A stretch of 64,000 nt of DNA, from contig OZ257137.1 in assembly GCA_965279115.1 (NCBI GenBank), positions 1,984,001 through 2,048,000 on the forward strand, in the 5' to 3' direction. Every line of letters begins with the position of its first letter. Position 1 is the stretch's first letter. The DNA comes from JAEUOS01 sp965279115. GTDB taxonomy: Bacteria > Pseudomonadota > Gammaproteobacteria > Burkholderiales > JAEUOS01. The notes under the pieces were generated by a model, which had not been told where the DNA came from, made no database searches, and worked only from the letters and a program-made list of their open reading frames with translations. Below are positions 52,714 to 61,814 of the stretch, piece by piece. Made by a program: the position numbers and the translations under genes.

Positions 52714-54342
52714 ATGAGCGAAGAAAGCCACGACTACATCGTCATCGGCGCCGGCACCGCGGGTTGTGTCGTGGCCGGCCGCCTCTCGGAACACGGCAAG
52801 TACAGTGTTTGCGTGCTTGAGGCCGGCCCGCCGGACAGAAACCCCTTCATCCACATTCCGGCGGGGGTGCTGTACACCCTGCGCAACCCGGCTATCAACT
52901 GGATGTACCCGGGCGTCGGCAGCCCGGGCCTGAACGGGCGCGCCGTCAACCACGCGCGTGGCAAGACGCTCGGCGGGTCCGGGTCGATCAACGGCCACAT
53001 CTACAACCGCGGCCAGCGCCGCGATTTCGACGACTGGGCCGCCGCCGGCAACCGCGGCTGGGGCTACCAGGACGTGCTGCCGTATTTCAGGAAAAGCGAG
53101 CGAAAGCTGGGCAATGCGGATGCGGGCTATCACGGAAGCGACGGTCCTTTCACAATCACCGACATCGACGAGACCGACCCGCTGTGCGACGCCTTCATGC
53201 GCGGCGCGGAATCGCTGGGCATCCCGCAAAACCCCGACTACAACGGCCACACGCAGGAAGGCATCGCCTACGCCCAGCGCAGCGTCCACAACGGCCGCCG
53301 CGTCAGCCCGGCACGCTGCTTCCTCTACCCCGCGATGGCGCGCGGCAACACCCGGGTGATCACCGACGCCCATGTCGAGCGCATCGAATTCGAAGGCCGG
53401 CGCGCCAGCGGCGTGCGCTTCTCCATCGGCGGCCGCGGCGCGCCAAGCCGGACCATCAAGGCCAACCGCGAGATCGTCCTGTGCGCCGGCGCGATCGCCT
53501 CACCGCAAATCCTGCAACTCTCCGGCATAGGCGACGGCGCGCACCTGCAGTCCATCGGCGTGCCGGTGGTGCAGGACCTGCCCGGTGTGGGCCGGAACTT
53601 CCGCGACCACTACGCCGTGCGCTCGGTGGTGCGCATCCAGAACCTGCGGACCATCAACGACCGCGTGCGCGGCCTGCCCTTGGTGCGCGAGGTGGCCCGC
53701 TATGCGCTGACCCGTCGCGGCGCGCTGGCCCTGACCCCGACGCTGGTGTACTGCTTCTGGAAATCCGACCCGACGCTAGCGAACGGCGACATCCAGCTCA
53801 CCTTCACCCCGGCCAGCTATCCGGACGGCGTGCAGTCCGGCCTGGACCGCTTTCCGGGCGCGACTGTCGCCTGCTGGCAGCAACGCCCCACCAGCGCCGG
53901 CCACGTGCGCGCGACTTCAACCGACCCGTTCACCTTGCCCGAGATCCAGGGCAACTACCTGGGCGAAGAAGAAGACCGCCGCGTGCTGCTCGCCGCCATG
54001 CGCCTGAGCCGCCGCATCCTGTATAGCGAGCCGTTCAAGCCTTATGTGGCAGGCGAAATCTGGCCCGGCGCGGAAAGGCAGAGCGACGCAGACCTGCTCG
54101 AGCACGCGCGGCGCACCGGCAACACCGCCTACCACCCCATGGGCACCTGCCGCATGGGCCCGGCCGACCGCGAGGATTCGGTGGTCGATGACGTGTTACG
54201 CGTGCACGGCGTTCAAGGCCTGCGCGTGGCCGACGCGTCGATCATGCCGATGATTCCCTCGGCCAACCTCAATGCGAGCGCATTGATGATCGGGGAGAAG
54301 GCGGCGGACATGATTGCAGCCGCGGCAAGTGCCGTGCACTAG
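52714..54342 (+). CDS. GMC-family FAD oxidoreductase (choline/alcohol dehydrogenase type)
   Basis: 542 residues. FAD site YIVIGAGTAGCVVAGRLSE, GMC signature NHARGKTLGGSGSINGHIYNRG, second signature GAIASPQILQLSGIG, and C-terminal catalytic His in YHPMGTCRMGP followed by LRVADASIMPMIPS. Oxidises an alcohol to an aldehyde, probably to the respiratory chain or to oxygen. No aldehyde dehydrogenase adjacent. ATG 52714 starts just before the first strand. Confidence 0.93.
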   Translation: MSEESHDYIVIGAGTAGCVVAGRLSEHGKYSVCVLEAGPPDRNPFIHIPAGVLYTLRNPAINWMYPGVGSPGLNGRAVNHARGKTLGGSGSINGHIYNRGQRRDFDDWAAAGNRGWGYQDVLPYFRKSERKLGNADAGYHGSDGPFTITDIDETDPLCDAFMRGAESLGIPQNPDYNGHTQEGIAYAQRSVHNGRRVSPARCFLYPAMARGNTRVITDAHVERIEFEGRRASGVRFSIGGRGAPSRTIKANREIVLCAGAIASPQILQLSGIGDGAHLQSIGVPVVQDLPGVGRNFRDHYAVRSVVRIQNLRTINDRVRGLPLVREVARYALTRRGALALTPTLVYCFWKSDPTLANGDIQLTFTPASYPDGVQSGLDRFPGATVACWQQRPTSAGHVRATSTDPFTLPEIQGNYLGEEEDRRVLLAAMRLSRRILYSEPFKPYVAGEIWPGAERQSDADLLEHARRTGNTAYHPMGTCRMGPADREDSVVDDVLRVHGVQGLRVADASIMPMIPSANLNASALMIGEKAADMIAAAASAVH

Positions 54343-54392
54343 GCAAAGTACGCTCGGAGCAGACTGAAAGGTCAACCCGACCGCGCCGCCTA

Positions 54393-54767
54393 TCATTCGC
54401 GCTGGATGACATGTGCGGCCGCGCCAACGCCGAGCAACGCCAGCGCAACCCAGTCGGCGCGGACCACCGTGGCGACACCTGCGGTAATCCCGGGCGCCGT
54501 TTGGGCCAGCACCAGAAACGAACCGACACTAACCAATCCGGTGATGAGGCCCGCCAGGCGCAATTCCGGACGCAGCGCGGCATACACGAAGAACCCGGCC
54601 AACAGGCCAAACAACACCGCACGATGCCGCATCAGCAACTCAAGACTCGGGTCGTCGACGTTGACACCGTACAACTGCGAAAGCCTGGTTGCCCCGAGAA
54701 CACCTATGACAGGCAGGGCGTGGATCACCGCCACAAGAACAAGGACGGTTGGGAGCACAAATCGCAT
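54393..54767 (-). CDS. Small conserved-looking membrane protein
   Basis: 124 residues with about four membrane segments (MRFVLPTVLVLVAVIHALPVIGVLGA at the start, then LLMRHRAVLFGLLAGFFVYA, RLAGLITGLVSVGSFLVLAQ and VALALLGVGAAAHVI). Function unknown. The reading frame upstream of ATG 54767 is long but has no homologous character. Confidence 0.72.
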   Translation of the reverse strand: MRFVLPTVLVLVAVIHALPVIGVLGATRLSQLYGVNVDDPSLELLMRHRAVLFGLLAGFFVYAALRPELRLAGLITGLVSVGSFLVLAQTAPGITAGVATVVRADWVALALLGVGAAAHVIQRE

Positions 54768-54910
54768 GACGTGACTTTCATTAGGCAAAAGCCACGTTGT
54801 AAGGGCGCAAGGTGGGGCGCGCAATGACCTCTGAGGTAATGGATACGGCGCCGACAGCGGCCCAGCGCGTCGGCATCCCGGCGGTCGACAGCCGTTGGGA
54901 CACAGGAGCA

Positions 54911-55225
54911 CTACACACGTACCCCGCGCAGGGCCCACACCAGCGGCGCCAGGAAGAACGAACAAGCGCATAGCGCAAGGTAACCGTACCGGATGAATGT
55001 GAAGTCCCGCTTCTCGAGCCGCTTTCGACGCCGCACCAGCAAGACCGCGAACCCCGCCCAGAACGCGACGAGCGCGTAGAGACATTTCAGCAGCGTGAAA
55101 CCGCCGTCGAGCATGACCGACGCGACAAGCCCGACAATGACTTGCTGCGCCACCGCGCTGACCAGGGCATTGCGCAAGGAATCTGGCTTGTTCGGTTCCT
55201 TAGGGGTATCGGTCGATTGATCCAT
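54911..55225 (-). CDS. Hypothetical membrane protein
   Basis: 104 residues. Hydrophilic N-terminus (MDQSTDTPKEPNKPDSL), then about three membrane segments (VAQQVIVGLVASVMLDGGFTLL, CLYALVAFWAGFAVLLV, YLALCACSFFLAPLVWAL) and a basic loop RRRKRLEKRDF. No family recognised. Confidence 0.65.
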   Translation of the reverse strand: MDQSTDTPKEPNKPDSLRNALVSAVAQQVIVGLVASVMLDGGFTLLKCLYALVAFWAGFAVLLVRRRKRLEKRDFTFIRYGYLALCACSFFLAPLVWALRGVRV

Positions 55226-55280
55226 GTCGTAAGCGGCCGGGGGAGGCTGAAAGTTACAGACCTGCCAACGTTGTCAGCGG

Positions 55281-55682
55281 TCACAAATGACTCGTGAATT
55301 CAGGCGGCGTGCCCCAGTTGTCATGCAGCCCGTCGACGTAGGTAACCGGCACCGCAGCAAGCTCTTCCTCTGATACGCCTTCCAGGCACCCCAGATTGAC
55401 GCCATACATCCGGCCGATCGGCGTCTCGGTGCCGATGCCGAACGCCCTGACACCGCATACCTGGCAGAAGTAATGCTCGTTCTTGCGCGTGTTGAAGAGG
55501 TACTTCGTCAGCTTTTCCCAGCCTTCCAGCAGGCGGAATTCACCTTCCCTGGCCACGGCAGCCCAGAAGCGGTTGCGCCGGCAGATGCTGCAGTTGCACC
55601 TGTAGCTGGGTGTCGTGAGGTCCAGATCGGCCTCGAAGCGCACGGCCCCGCAATGGCAGGCGCCGCGGTAGGTTTTCTTCAT
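55281..55682 (-). CDS. GFA/CENP-V-family zinc protein
   Basis: 133 residues with zinc cysteines GACHCGAVRF, CNCSICRRNRF and FCQVCGVRAFG. It is related to the gene at 51535 but longer, with a C-terminal extension VTYVDGLHDNWGTPPEF. ATG 55682 has GGGAGA upstream. Glutathione-adduct chemistry is possible, not shown. Confidence 0.87.
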   Translation of the reverse strand: MKKTYRGACHCGAVRFEADLDLTTPSYRCNCSICRRNRFWAAVAREGEFRLLEGWEKLTKYLFNTRKNEHYFCQVCGVRAFGIGTETPIGRMYGVNLGCLEGVSEEELAAVPVTYVDGLHDNWGTPPEFTSHL

Positions 55683-55722
55683 TGCGGGATCTCCCATGTC
55701 TTTATCTGGGCGCTTTTCCGCG

Positions 55723-56712
55723 TCACTTGAGCACCGCATCGGCCCGAATGAGGATCGATTGCGGAACATTCAACCGCAACGCCGCGGCAGTTCGCATATT
55801 GACCACCAGCTCGAAGACGTTCGCACTTTCCACAGGAAGATCGCTCGGCATGGCGCCGCGCAAGATCTTGTCGACGTAGGTCGCGGCGCGGCGATAGTTG
55901 TCACTGAAGCGCGCCGAATACGAGATGAGGCCACCGGCTTCCACGAACCCGCGTGCGCCATACATCGCCGGCAATCGATTTCCCGCCGCCAACTCCGCAA
56001 GCCTGGCGGCATGAGAATCCGTCAACGCCCCTGCGGCCACGAGCAGTCCATCGACGCGATCTTTCACCATTGCCGAAAAGGCCGTCTGGAACTCTTCCGG
56101 CGCGTTCACCGGATAATGTTGAACCGAAACGCCCAGTGGCTTTGAGACACCCTGGATGGCTTTCACGACGACGACGTTGGATGCGTCGGCAGGATTGAAC
56201 AGCACGGCAACGCGGGAAACCTTCCCGCCGGAAATTTCCTTGAGAAGTTCGAGGCGTTTCGGAATGATCTCCACATTCCCTGTCGTCAATCCGGTGACAT
56301 TGCCACCGGGCCTCGCATAGGAGGCGACCAGGCCCACTCCAACAGGATCGGCTGTCACCGCGACCACGATTGGTATTCGACTGGTGGCCGCTTTGGCCGC
56401 AACGGCAGCGGCCGTCGTGCCAGCAACAATCACGTCGACCTTCAGGTCCACGAGCTGTGAGGCGAGTTTTGGCAGGTCTGACGTTTTTCCCTGCGCCCAT
56501 CGAAACTCGACAACGACATTCTTTCCCTCGACATAGCCCAACTTTGCCAACCCGTCACGAAACGCCTGCAATCGATCGGGAAACGACGAGGGCGAGGCAC
56601 TTTCAAGAACACCGATCCGCCCAATCTTGGCGGGCTGCTGCGCACAGATTCCGAATGGCAAAAGGAGGAGGACAATAAAGGCCATCACGCCAGCGCCGCG
56701 CACAGCTTGCAT
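55723..56712 (-). CDS. TrpX-type ABC substrate-binding protein
   Basis: 329 residues with a signal/anchor (VMAFIVLLLLPFGICAQQ) and the ABC_sub_bind pattern KIGRIGVLESASPSSFPDRLQAF, RDGLAKLGYVEGKNVVVEFRWA, DVIVAGTTAAAVAAKAAT and ARPGGNVTGLT. An alternative in-frame start at 56829 would add a second hydrophobic stretch and is less likely. No permease or ATPase genes follow, so the gene is an orphan. Amino-acid or aromatic ligand by family. Confidence 0.88.
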   Translation of the reverse strand: MQAVRGAGVMAFIVLLLLPFGICAQQPAKIGRIGVLESASPSSFPDRLQAFRDGLAKLGYVEGKNVVVEFRWAQGKTSDLPKLASQLVDLKVDVIVAGTTAAAVAAKAATSRIPIVVAVTADPVGVGLVASYARPGGNVTGLTTGNVEIIPKRLELLKEISGGKVSRVAVLFNPADASNVVVVKAIQGVSKPLGVSVQHYPVNAPEEFQTAFSAMVKDRVDGLLVAAGALTDSHAARLAELAAGNRLPAMYGARGFVEAGGLISYSARFSDNYRRAATYVDKILRGAMPSDLPVESANVFELVVNMRTAAALRLNVPQSILIRADAVLK

Positions 56713-56906
56713 GATTCGGCTCGCATTTAGGGCTGGCCATGCAATCGGAACGAATGAGCGATACGCTAAGAATAGGAAGGTGCACGCTCCGAATCCGGCA
56801 AGGGCAAATACGAATATTTCTCCGCCCATTTAGCACCTAGATTGCGGGTGAGGGAGCGACGGCGTGCGAAGCTGTTTGGCACTCCACTCGAACCGATGGT
56901 TGGGCT

Positions 56907-57578
56907 TCATCCTGAATATCCGGTTCTGTTGATATTCCCACTTCTGTCGTTCTTACTTGGATTGATGACCTCGGCACCCGTCGGTCCGACCCACCCACCT
57001 TTCACCTCCAACTTCGTTCCTCGAGGTGCCCTAAGCCCTTGTCCATCTCGATCGTTGAACTCCCAACAAGGGTAGTCAATTGAGGGGGCCGGGTCTGTGA
57101 GCTCACCATCTACTTCTGTCTCATCGATCCAAATCTTAGCTTGCTTGCCTCTAAGCGAAGTCATGACGAACTCACGATAAGCCGTTGGGTGTTCAGCGGC
57201 AACTTCAATAAGTCGAGGAAGCAGAGTTTCGATAATTTTTCGGTTCGCTGCCTCACCTTGCGTCTCAGATTTGGCGAACTGACCTCGGTAGCCAACGGGG
57301 GCGTTAAAGAACGCGTCATACAAAACAGGCTGGACGGTGAGTACGAGCGATGCCCGGTAACACCCGTTCAGTTCTGGCTTAGTGGCGCGCTCCCAGTACA
57401 GCGGCGCGATGTGACAAGTTTCGAGACTTTCGACAATCTCATCGAATGACCTCCACGAAAGTAGCCGCGTTGCTCTCTCAGGCAAGAGGGCAGAGGTGAA
57501 TTGCCAGCAGGGGTTACGGCAGGCACTCATGAGGCCCAGCGCAAATATTGAAGGGCGCGCCGCTTTTGGCGCGTCCAA
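56907..57578 (-). CDS. Orphan hypothetical protein in low-GC patch
   Basis: 223 residues, or 207 from ATG 57530 (MSACRNPCWQ). No signal peptide or domain recognised. Contains YWERATKPELNGCYRASLVL and a C-terminal stretch DPAPSIDYPCWEFNDRDGQG. GC content is visibly lower (near half) than in neighbours, suggesting recent acquisition. Confidence 0.55.
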   Translation of the reverse strand: MDAPKAARPSIFALGLMSACRNPCWQFTSALLPERATRLLSWRSFDEIVESLETCHIAPLYWERATKPELNGCYRASLVLTVQPVLYDAFFNAPVGYRGQFAKSETQGEAANRKIIETLLPRLIEVAAEHPTAYREFVMTSLRGKQAKIWIDETEVDGELTDPAPSIDYPCWEFNDRDGQGLRAPRGTKLEVKGGWVGPTGAEVINPSKNDRSGNINRTGYSG

Positions 57579-57644
57579 TCAAATGCTGGGATGGGCGACG
57601 AGAATTGTTCTGTTGGTAGGCGCAGTTCAGTAAGCGACATACCG

Positions 57645-57836
57645 TCAGTCCTTCCGAGGCCGGCTGACTACGATTTCAAAAACAATGCCCACTATGCAGA
57701 AGAAGGCCAAAATAAATGCGCCGACTATGGGGCTAAGACTAGGCAATAGCCAATGGGCAAGCAGCACTAACGCGAGACCGAGTAGTCCGCCGAGTATGAG
57801 CCCGGGGTTAAACAAGTATCCAAGCAGCTCATGCAT
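57645..57836 (-). CDS. Small two-segment membrane protein
   Basis: 63 residues (MHELLGYLFNPGLILGGLLG), with two membrane segments and a short basic C-terminus SRPRKD. The start at 57836 is the best of several. Too short for family assignment. In the lower-GC patch. Confidence 0.5.
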   Translation of the reverse strand: MHELLGYLFNPGLILGGLLGLALVLLAHWLLPSLSPIVGAFILAFFCIVGIVFEIVVSRPRKD

Positions 57837-58022
57837 GTTCGAAATGCACTTTCGAATTTGCCCAACCTGTTGTATCAGGCAAATGAAAATGGGCTGCGGC
57901 AATACACGCCGACACGTTCTCGGCAAACCCGCTGACCATCATTGCCTCCCGCAGAAGCACTCGCTTTTTCGACATTGACAAGAATCCGGCAAACGCACCA
58001 AGCAAGTGCGTGACCGACAATG

Positions 58023-59414
58023 CTACGGATTCAGAGAATCAAGGTCAATTTGCATCACTCGCTCAACCTCCCGTGCGAACTCCAGCGTTCGCCGATCCGC
58101 GAACCGCGGCCCGACAATCTGCAGCCCAACCGGCAACCCACGCACCAACCCCACCGGCACTGAAACCGCCGGCACCCCACAGTAGTTGAACAGCGGCGTA
58201 AACCCCGCATGTCCGCGCGGACCGGCGGGGGCGCCACCGATGGTGGCGGGACCGAGTTGGCCGATGGGCCAGGCCGTTACCGGTGCGGTGGGGGTGAGCA
58301 GCAGGTCGTGCGAGTCGAAGAAGGACGCGAGCGCGGCGGAGATCACTTCTCGCTGCAACATCAGGCGTGAGATTTCGGCGCCGGCGTGATTGCGTCCGGC
58401 GTCGATTTGCGCGGCGATGTCGGGATCGAAGTCGGACCGGCGTTCGTCCAGCGTTTGCGCGAACAGGGCGGCCAGGCCGGACTGTTGCACGGCGAGAAGC
58501 GGGTATTCGCGTGTGCCGGCAGGCCATGGCGGATCCGCTTCTACGATCGCGTGTCCGGCTTCGCGCAGTTTGGCAATAGCGGCTTCGAAGGCTTGCAGGA
58601 CGTCATCGTCAATGGCGAATCCGCAGCCCAAGCGCGGACTCCAGGCGATGCGTGGGGCGCGAGTGTCCGCGCTCAACTGCGCGGGTACCGAGAACGGATC
58701 GCTCGGATGGTGGCCGACCAGGTGTTCGAAAGCCAATGCAGCGTCGGCCACGTTGCGGGCAAGCACGCCGGTGACGGAGATGCCGAGGTTGGGCTCGGGG
58801 AAGCCCCAGGGCTGCGGGACTACGCCCATGGATGGCTTGAGACCGACCAGGCCGGTGTGCGCGGCGGGGCGGCGCACCGAGCCGCCGGCATCCGTACACA
58901 AGGCCAGCGGGGCAAAGCGCGCGGCGGTGGCTGCAGCCGCGCCGCCGGAGGAGCCGCCGGGCGTGAGCTTGGTGTCCCACGGGTTGCGGGTGGTGCCGTA
59001 CACCAGATTGGTGGTGATGCCCTTGCAGGCGAATTCGGAGCAGTTGGTGATGCCCACCATCACCGCGCCCAGAGAACGCAGCCGCGCCACTACCCAGGCG
59101 TCGCGCGGGGCAATGAAATCGGCAAAGATCTTCGAGCCCTGGGTGATGCGGCGGCCGCCGACCCACAGGTTGTCCTTCACGGTGAAGGGCACGCCGGCCA
59201 GCGGCAGGGCCTCGCCTTGGCCCAGACGCTGGTCGACGCTGTCAGCTTCGTCCAGCGCCGCTGGCGCGTCGAAGCCGACGATGGCGTTCAACCCGGGGTT
59301 GTGCGCTTCGATACGCGCTACATGGGCGGCGGTGACCTCGCGCGCGGTGAGGGTCTTGGCGTTGACGCGCCGGGCGATCTCGCTGGCGCTCAAGAGGGTG
59401 AGGTCTTCGCTCAC
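58023..59414 (-). CDS. Amidase (amidase signature family)
   Basis: 463 residues starting with GTG at 59414 that overlaps the previous stop as GTGA. Catalytic triad by pattern: Lys80 (PFTVKDNLW), Ser155 (PGGSSGG) and Ser179 (DAGGSVRRP); the 75/24 spacing equals that of fatty acid amide hydrolase. Hydrolyses a carboxamide to acid and ammonia. Fourth gene of an operon with a PuuE-like protein and two amidohydrolases, which suggests the last ammonia-releasing step of a nitrogen heterocycle pathway. Confidence 0.93.
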   Translation of the reverse strand: MSEDLTLLSASEIARRVNAKTLTAREVTAAHVARIEAHNPGLNAIVGFDAPAALDEADSVDQRLGQGEALPLAGVPFTVKDNLWVGGRRITQGSKIFADFIAPRDAWVVARLRSLGAVMVGITNCSEFACKGITTNLVYGTTRNPWDTKLTPGGSSGGAAAATAARFAPLALCTDAGGSVRRPAAHTGLVGLKPSMGVVPQPWGFPEPNLGISVTGVLARNVADAALAFEHLVGHHPSDPFSVPAQLSADTRAPRIAWSPRLGCGFAIDDDVLQAFEAAIAKLREAGHAIVEADPPWPAGTREYPLLAVQQSGLAALFAQTLDERRSDFDPDIAAQIDAGRNHAGAEISRLMLQREVISAALASFFDSHDLLLTPTAPVTAWPIGQLGPATIGGAPAGPRGHAGFTPLFNYCGVPAVSVPVGLVRGLPVGLQIVGPRFADRRTLEFAREVERVMQIDLDSLNP

Positions 59415-60301
59415 TTGGGCGGCGCCACCTTCAGCCAATGGCGCGCAATGTCCTCGCGGGTGGCGAACCATGCGCCGCCACGGTTCCTCATGTGGCGCAT
59501 CAAGGTGGCCAGCCCGGCGATGCGCGCCGCGCGGCCGATGATGCGCGTGTGCAGGCCGATGGAAAGCATCACCGGCTTGTGCGCGCCTTCATTCCACAGC
59601 CAGTCGAAGGCGTCGATGCAATAGGCGGCGAAGTCCTGCCCGCTCACAAAGGCATGCTTGTCGAAAAAGCGCATGTCGTTGGTGTCAAAGGCGTAGGGCA
59701 GGACCAGGTGCGGGCGGCCGCCCACCTCAAGGTAGTAGGGACAGTCGTCGTTGTAGGCGTCGCTGTCGTACAGGAAGCCACCGTGCTCTACCAGCAGTCG
59801 CCGGGTGTTCACCGAAGGCGATGACTTGGTATGCCAGCCCACCGGCGCGCGACCCACCGATTTCTTCAAGGCCTGCACCGCACGGGCGATGGTGGCGCGC
59901 TCTTTCGCCTCATCCATGCCGGCATGGGCTTCCCAGCGCCAGCCGTGGCAGCACACCTCATAGCCACGCTTGGCCGCGTCCGCACCAATCCACGGGGTGG
60001 CTTCGAGCGCGCGGCCGCAGGCATTCACCGTCAACGGCATGCCGTGCTGGTCCACCACGCCGGCGATGCGGCCATAGCCCACCCGCGCGCCGTATTCGAA
60101 GTGGCTCTCCATGCACAGGTCGGGCGCGCCTTCCACCTGCTGCACAGCCTCGTGCACGGTCTCGTTTTTCTCATCCCCGGCGGAAAGGCTCAGTTCCGCG
60201 CCTTCCTCCACATTGAGCACAAAGGACACGGCGACCCGCGCGCCGCCCGGCCATTTCACTGCCGGGTAGTCGTGGTTGTATCCCTTCAAATCGCGTGGCA
60301 T
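59411..60301 (-). CDS. Polysaccharide-deacetylase-fold protein, PuuE/allantoinase-like
   Basis: 296 residues of the metal-free PuuE subtype: VAVSFVLNVEEGAELSL at the first strand (the usual catalytic Asp is replaced in this subtype), YEVCCHGWRWEAH, and PVGWHTKSSPSVNTRRLLVE. PuuE-like members cleave allantoin-type rings. Genes for two amidohydrolases lie upstream and the amidase downstream. The specific reaction is unproven. Confidence 0.88.
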   Translation of the reverse strand: MPRDLKGYNHDYPAVKWPGGARVAVSFVLNVEEGAELSLSAGDEKNETVHEAVQQVEGAPDLCMESHFEYGARVGYGRIAGVVDQHGMPLTVNACGRALEATPWIGADAAKRGYEVCCHGWRWEAHAGMDEAKERATIARAVQALKKSVGRAPVGWHTKSSPSVNTRRLLVEHGGFLYDSDAYNDDCPYYLEVGGRPHLVLPYAFDTNDMRFFDKHAFVSGQDFAAYCIDAFDWLWNEGAHKPVMLSIGLHTRIIGRAARIAGLATLMRHMRNRGGAWFATREDIARHWLKVAPPK

Positions 60302-60314
60302 GGGTTTCTCCGTA

Positions 60315-61814
60315 TCAGGGCAGGCGCGCGGCGTAGGTGTCGGCGGGAATCGCCGTGGCCAGGCTCTTGCGGTACACCGCCTCCATGGTGCCCATGATCG
60401 GGCCTACCGAGGCTTCGGCAACATCGTACTGGGGTTTGAGTTTGCCATGCTCCTCAGCAATCTCGGCGATGATGGCGCGCTCGTCGATGGTGGCGAATTT
60501 GTTGCCGACGATCACCGGCTTGCCTTCCACCATCACGAAATCCACCCCCTGGCCGCGCTCGGCATACACAAGCTGGCGCACCGGGTCGTTGAGTGGCACG
60601 AAGGCCGGTGCGTCCAGGCGGTAAGCCACCAGGTCGGCGCGCGCACCCACGGCAATCTGCCCGAGCGAATCGCCGAAGCCGAAGGCGCGCGCGCCGCCGC
60701 GGGTGGCGATGTTCAGCGCCTCGTTGGCCGACACCCAGCGCGAATAGTCGTCGCCGCGGATCTTCGACAGGGCCGCAGCTGACCCAAGCGAGGTGAGCAT
60801 GTTGGCGGTGACGGTGGAGCAGGTGCCGTCGGTGCCCATGCTTACGTTGACGCCGCCTTCGAGCAGGGCGCGCACCGGTTGTATGCCGGAACCCAGCATC
60901 ATGTTGGACCACGGGTTGTGCTGCGCGGTGGTACCGGCGCGGGCCAGCGCCTCGATCTCGCGCGGATTCAGCCACACGGCGTGGATCAGGCTGGTATTGG
61001 GCTTCAAAAAGCCGATGCGCTGCAGGTACTCCACCATCGGCTGGCCGTAGAACAGGCCGCCCGTCACCACCTGCATGCGGGTTTCCTGCACGTGCATCAC
61101 GAAAGGCAGGCCATGGGTGTCGGCGAAGCCGCGCCAGCGCATCAAAAAGTCTTCCGTGCAGCGCTGCGGGGCCGAGAGCGAGACCACCAGCCCCACGCGC
61201 TTCGAGTGCGGGTGGCGGGTCTGCGCCAGTTCGTCACACACGGCCTGGAACTCCGCCTCCGGCGCGGGCTTCAGCGCCCGCATGCGCGTCAGCAGGTCGG
61301 CCGGAAACAGTTCCTCGGCGAAGGGGAAGTTGTCGACGATAGGCCGGTTCATCATGGCAAAGCCCACCAGCGCGCGGATGCCGATGTCGTCGTAGGCCTG
61401 GAACACCGCGTCGAGGTTTTCGCGGTTGACCGCGGCGCCCAGTGCGATGTCGTCCAGCACGGTGGTGGTGCCGGTGCGCAGCGCCTCGATGGCGCCCACC
61501 AGGGTGCGCAGGTAGGTCTGGCGCGGGTTCAGGTTCACCGGGATGGGCGTGCGCACGAAGTGCATCCACAGTTCCAGCGGCAGGTTCTCGATGCGGCCCT
61601 TCTGGAAATGCTCGTGCGAATGGAAATGGCCGTTGATCAGGCCCGGCGCCAGCACCCGGCCGGCCAGGTCGATGATCTCGTCGCCGCCCTGCGTGCCGGC
61701 CGGGGCGATGGCCGCGATGTTGCCGCCCTCGATGGCGATATCCAGGGCCGCGCCGTCGAAGGCAAAGGACTCGCCGAGAAGCGCGGACGCGCCGCGCAGG
61801 ATGGTTTTTTTCAT
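60315..61814 (-). CDS. Amidohydrolase-superfamily deaminase/hydrolase (TRZ/ATZ type) 2
   Basis: 499 residues. Metal ligands by pattern: GHFHSHEHF (HxH), MHVQETRM, SLIHAVWLN and MGTDGTCST (Asp). The C-terminal barrel-side domain carries GVDFVMVEGKPVIVGN. Such proteins deaminate or hydrolyse purine, pyrimidine or s-triazine rings. Overlaps the preceding amidohydrolase gene by ATGA. Confidence 0.92.
   Translation of the reverse strand: MKKTILRGASALLGESFAFDGAALDIAIEGGNIAAIAPAGTQGGDEIIDLAGRVLAPGLINGHFHSHEHFQKGRIENLPLELWMHFVRTPIPVNLNPRQTYLRTLVGAIEALRTGTTTVLDDIALGAAVNRENLDAVFQAYDDIGIRALVGFAMMNRPIVDNFPFAEELFPADLLTRMRALKPAPEAEFQAVCDELAQTRHPHSKRVGLVVSLSAPQRCTEDFLMRWRGFADTHGLPFVMHVQETRMQVVTGGLFYGQPMVEYLQRIGFLKPNTSLIHAVWLNPREIEALARAGTTAQHNPWSNMMLGSGIQPVRALLEGGVNVSMGTDGTCSTVTANMLTSLGSAAALSKIRGDDYSRWVSANEALNIATRGGARAFGFGDSLGQIAVGARADLVAYRLDAPAFVPLNDPVRQLVYAERGQGVDFVMVEGKPVIVGNKFATIDERAIIAEIAEEHGKLKPQYDVAEASVGPIMGTMEAVYRKSLATAIPADTYAARLP

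Noticed and set aside
56713..56829. Extra hydrophobic segment at the start of the TrpX-like protein
   Set aside because: A second signal-like segment would precede the real one; the ATG at 56712 gives the normal family start.
57829..58020. Short minus-strand frame of 63 codons before the amidase operon end
   Set aside because: No ribosome binding site, no recognisable features, and it overlaps the start of the small membrane protein; noncoding is more likely.
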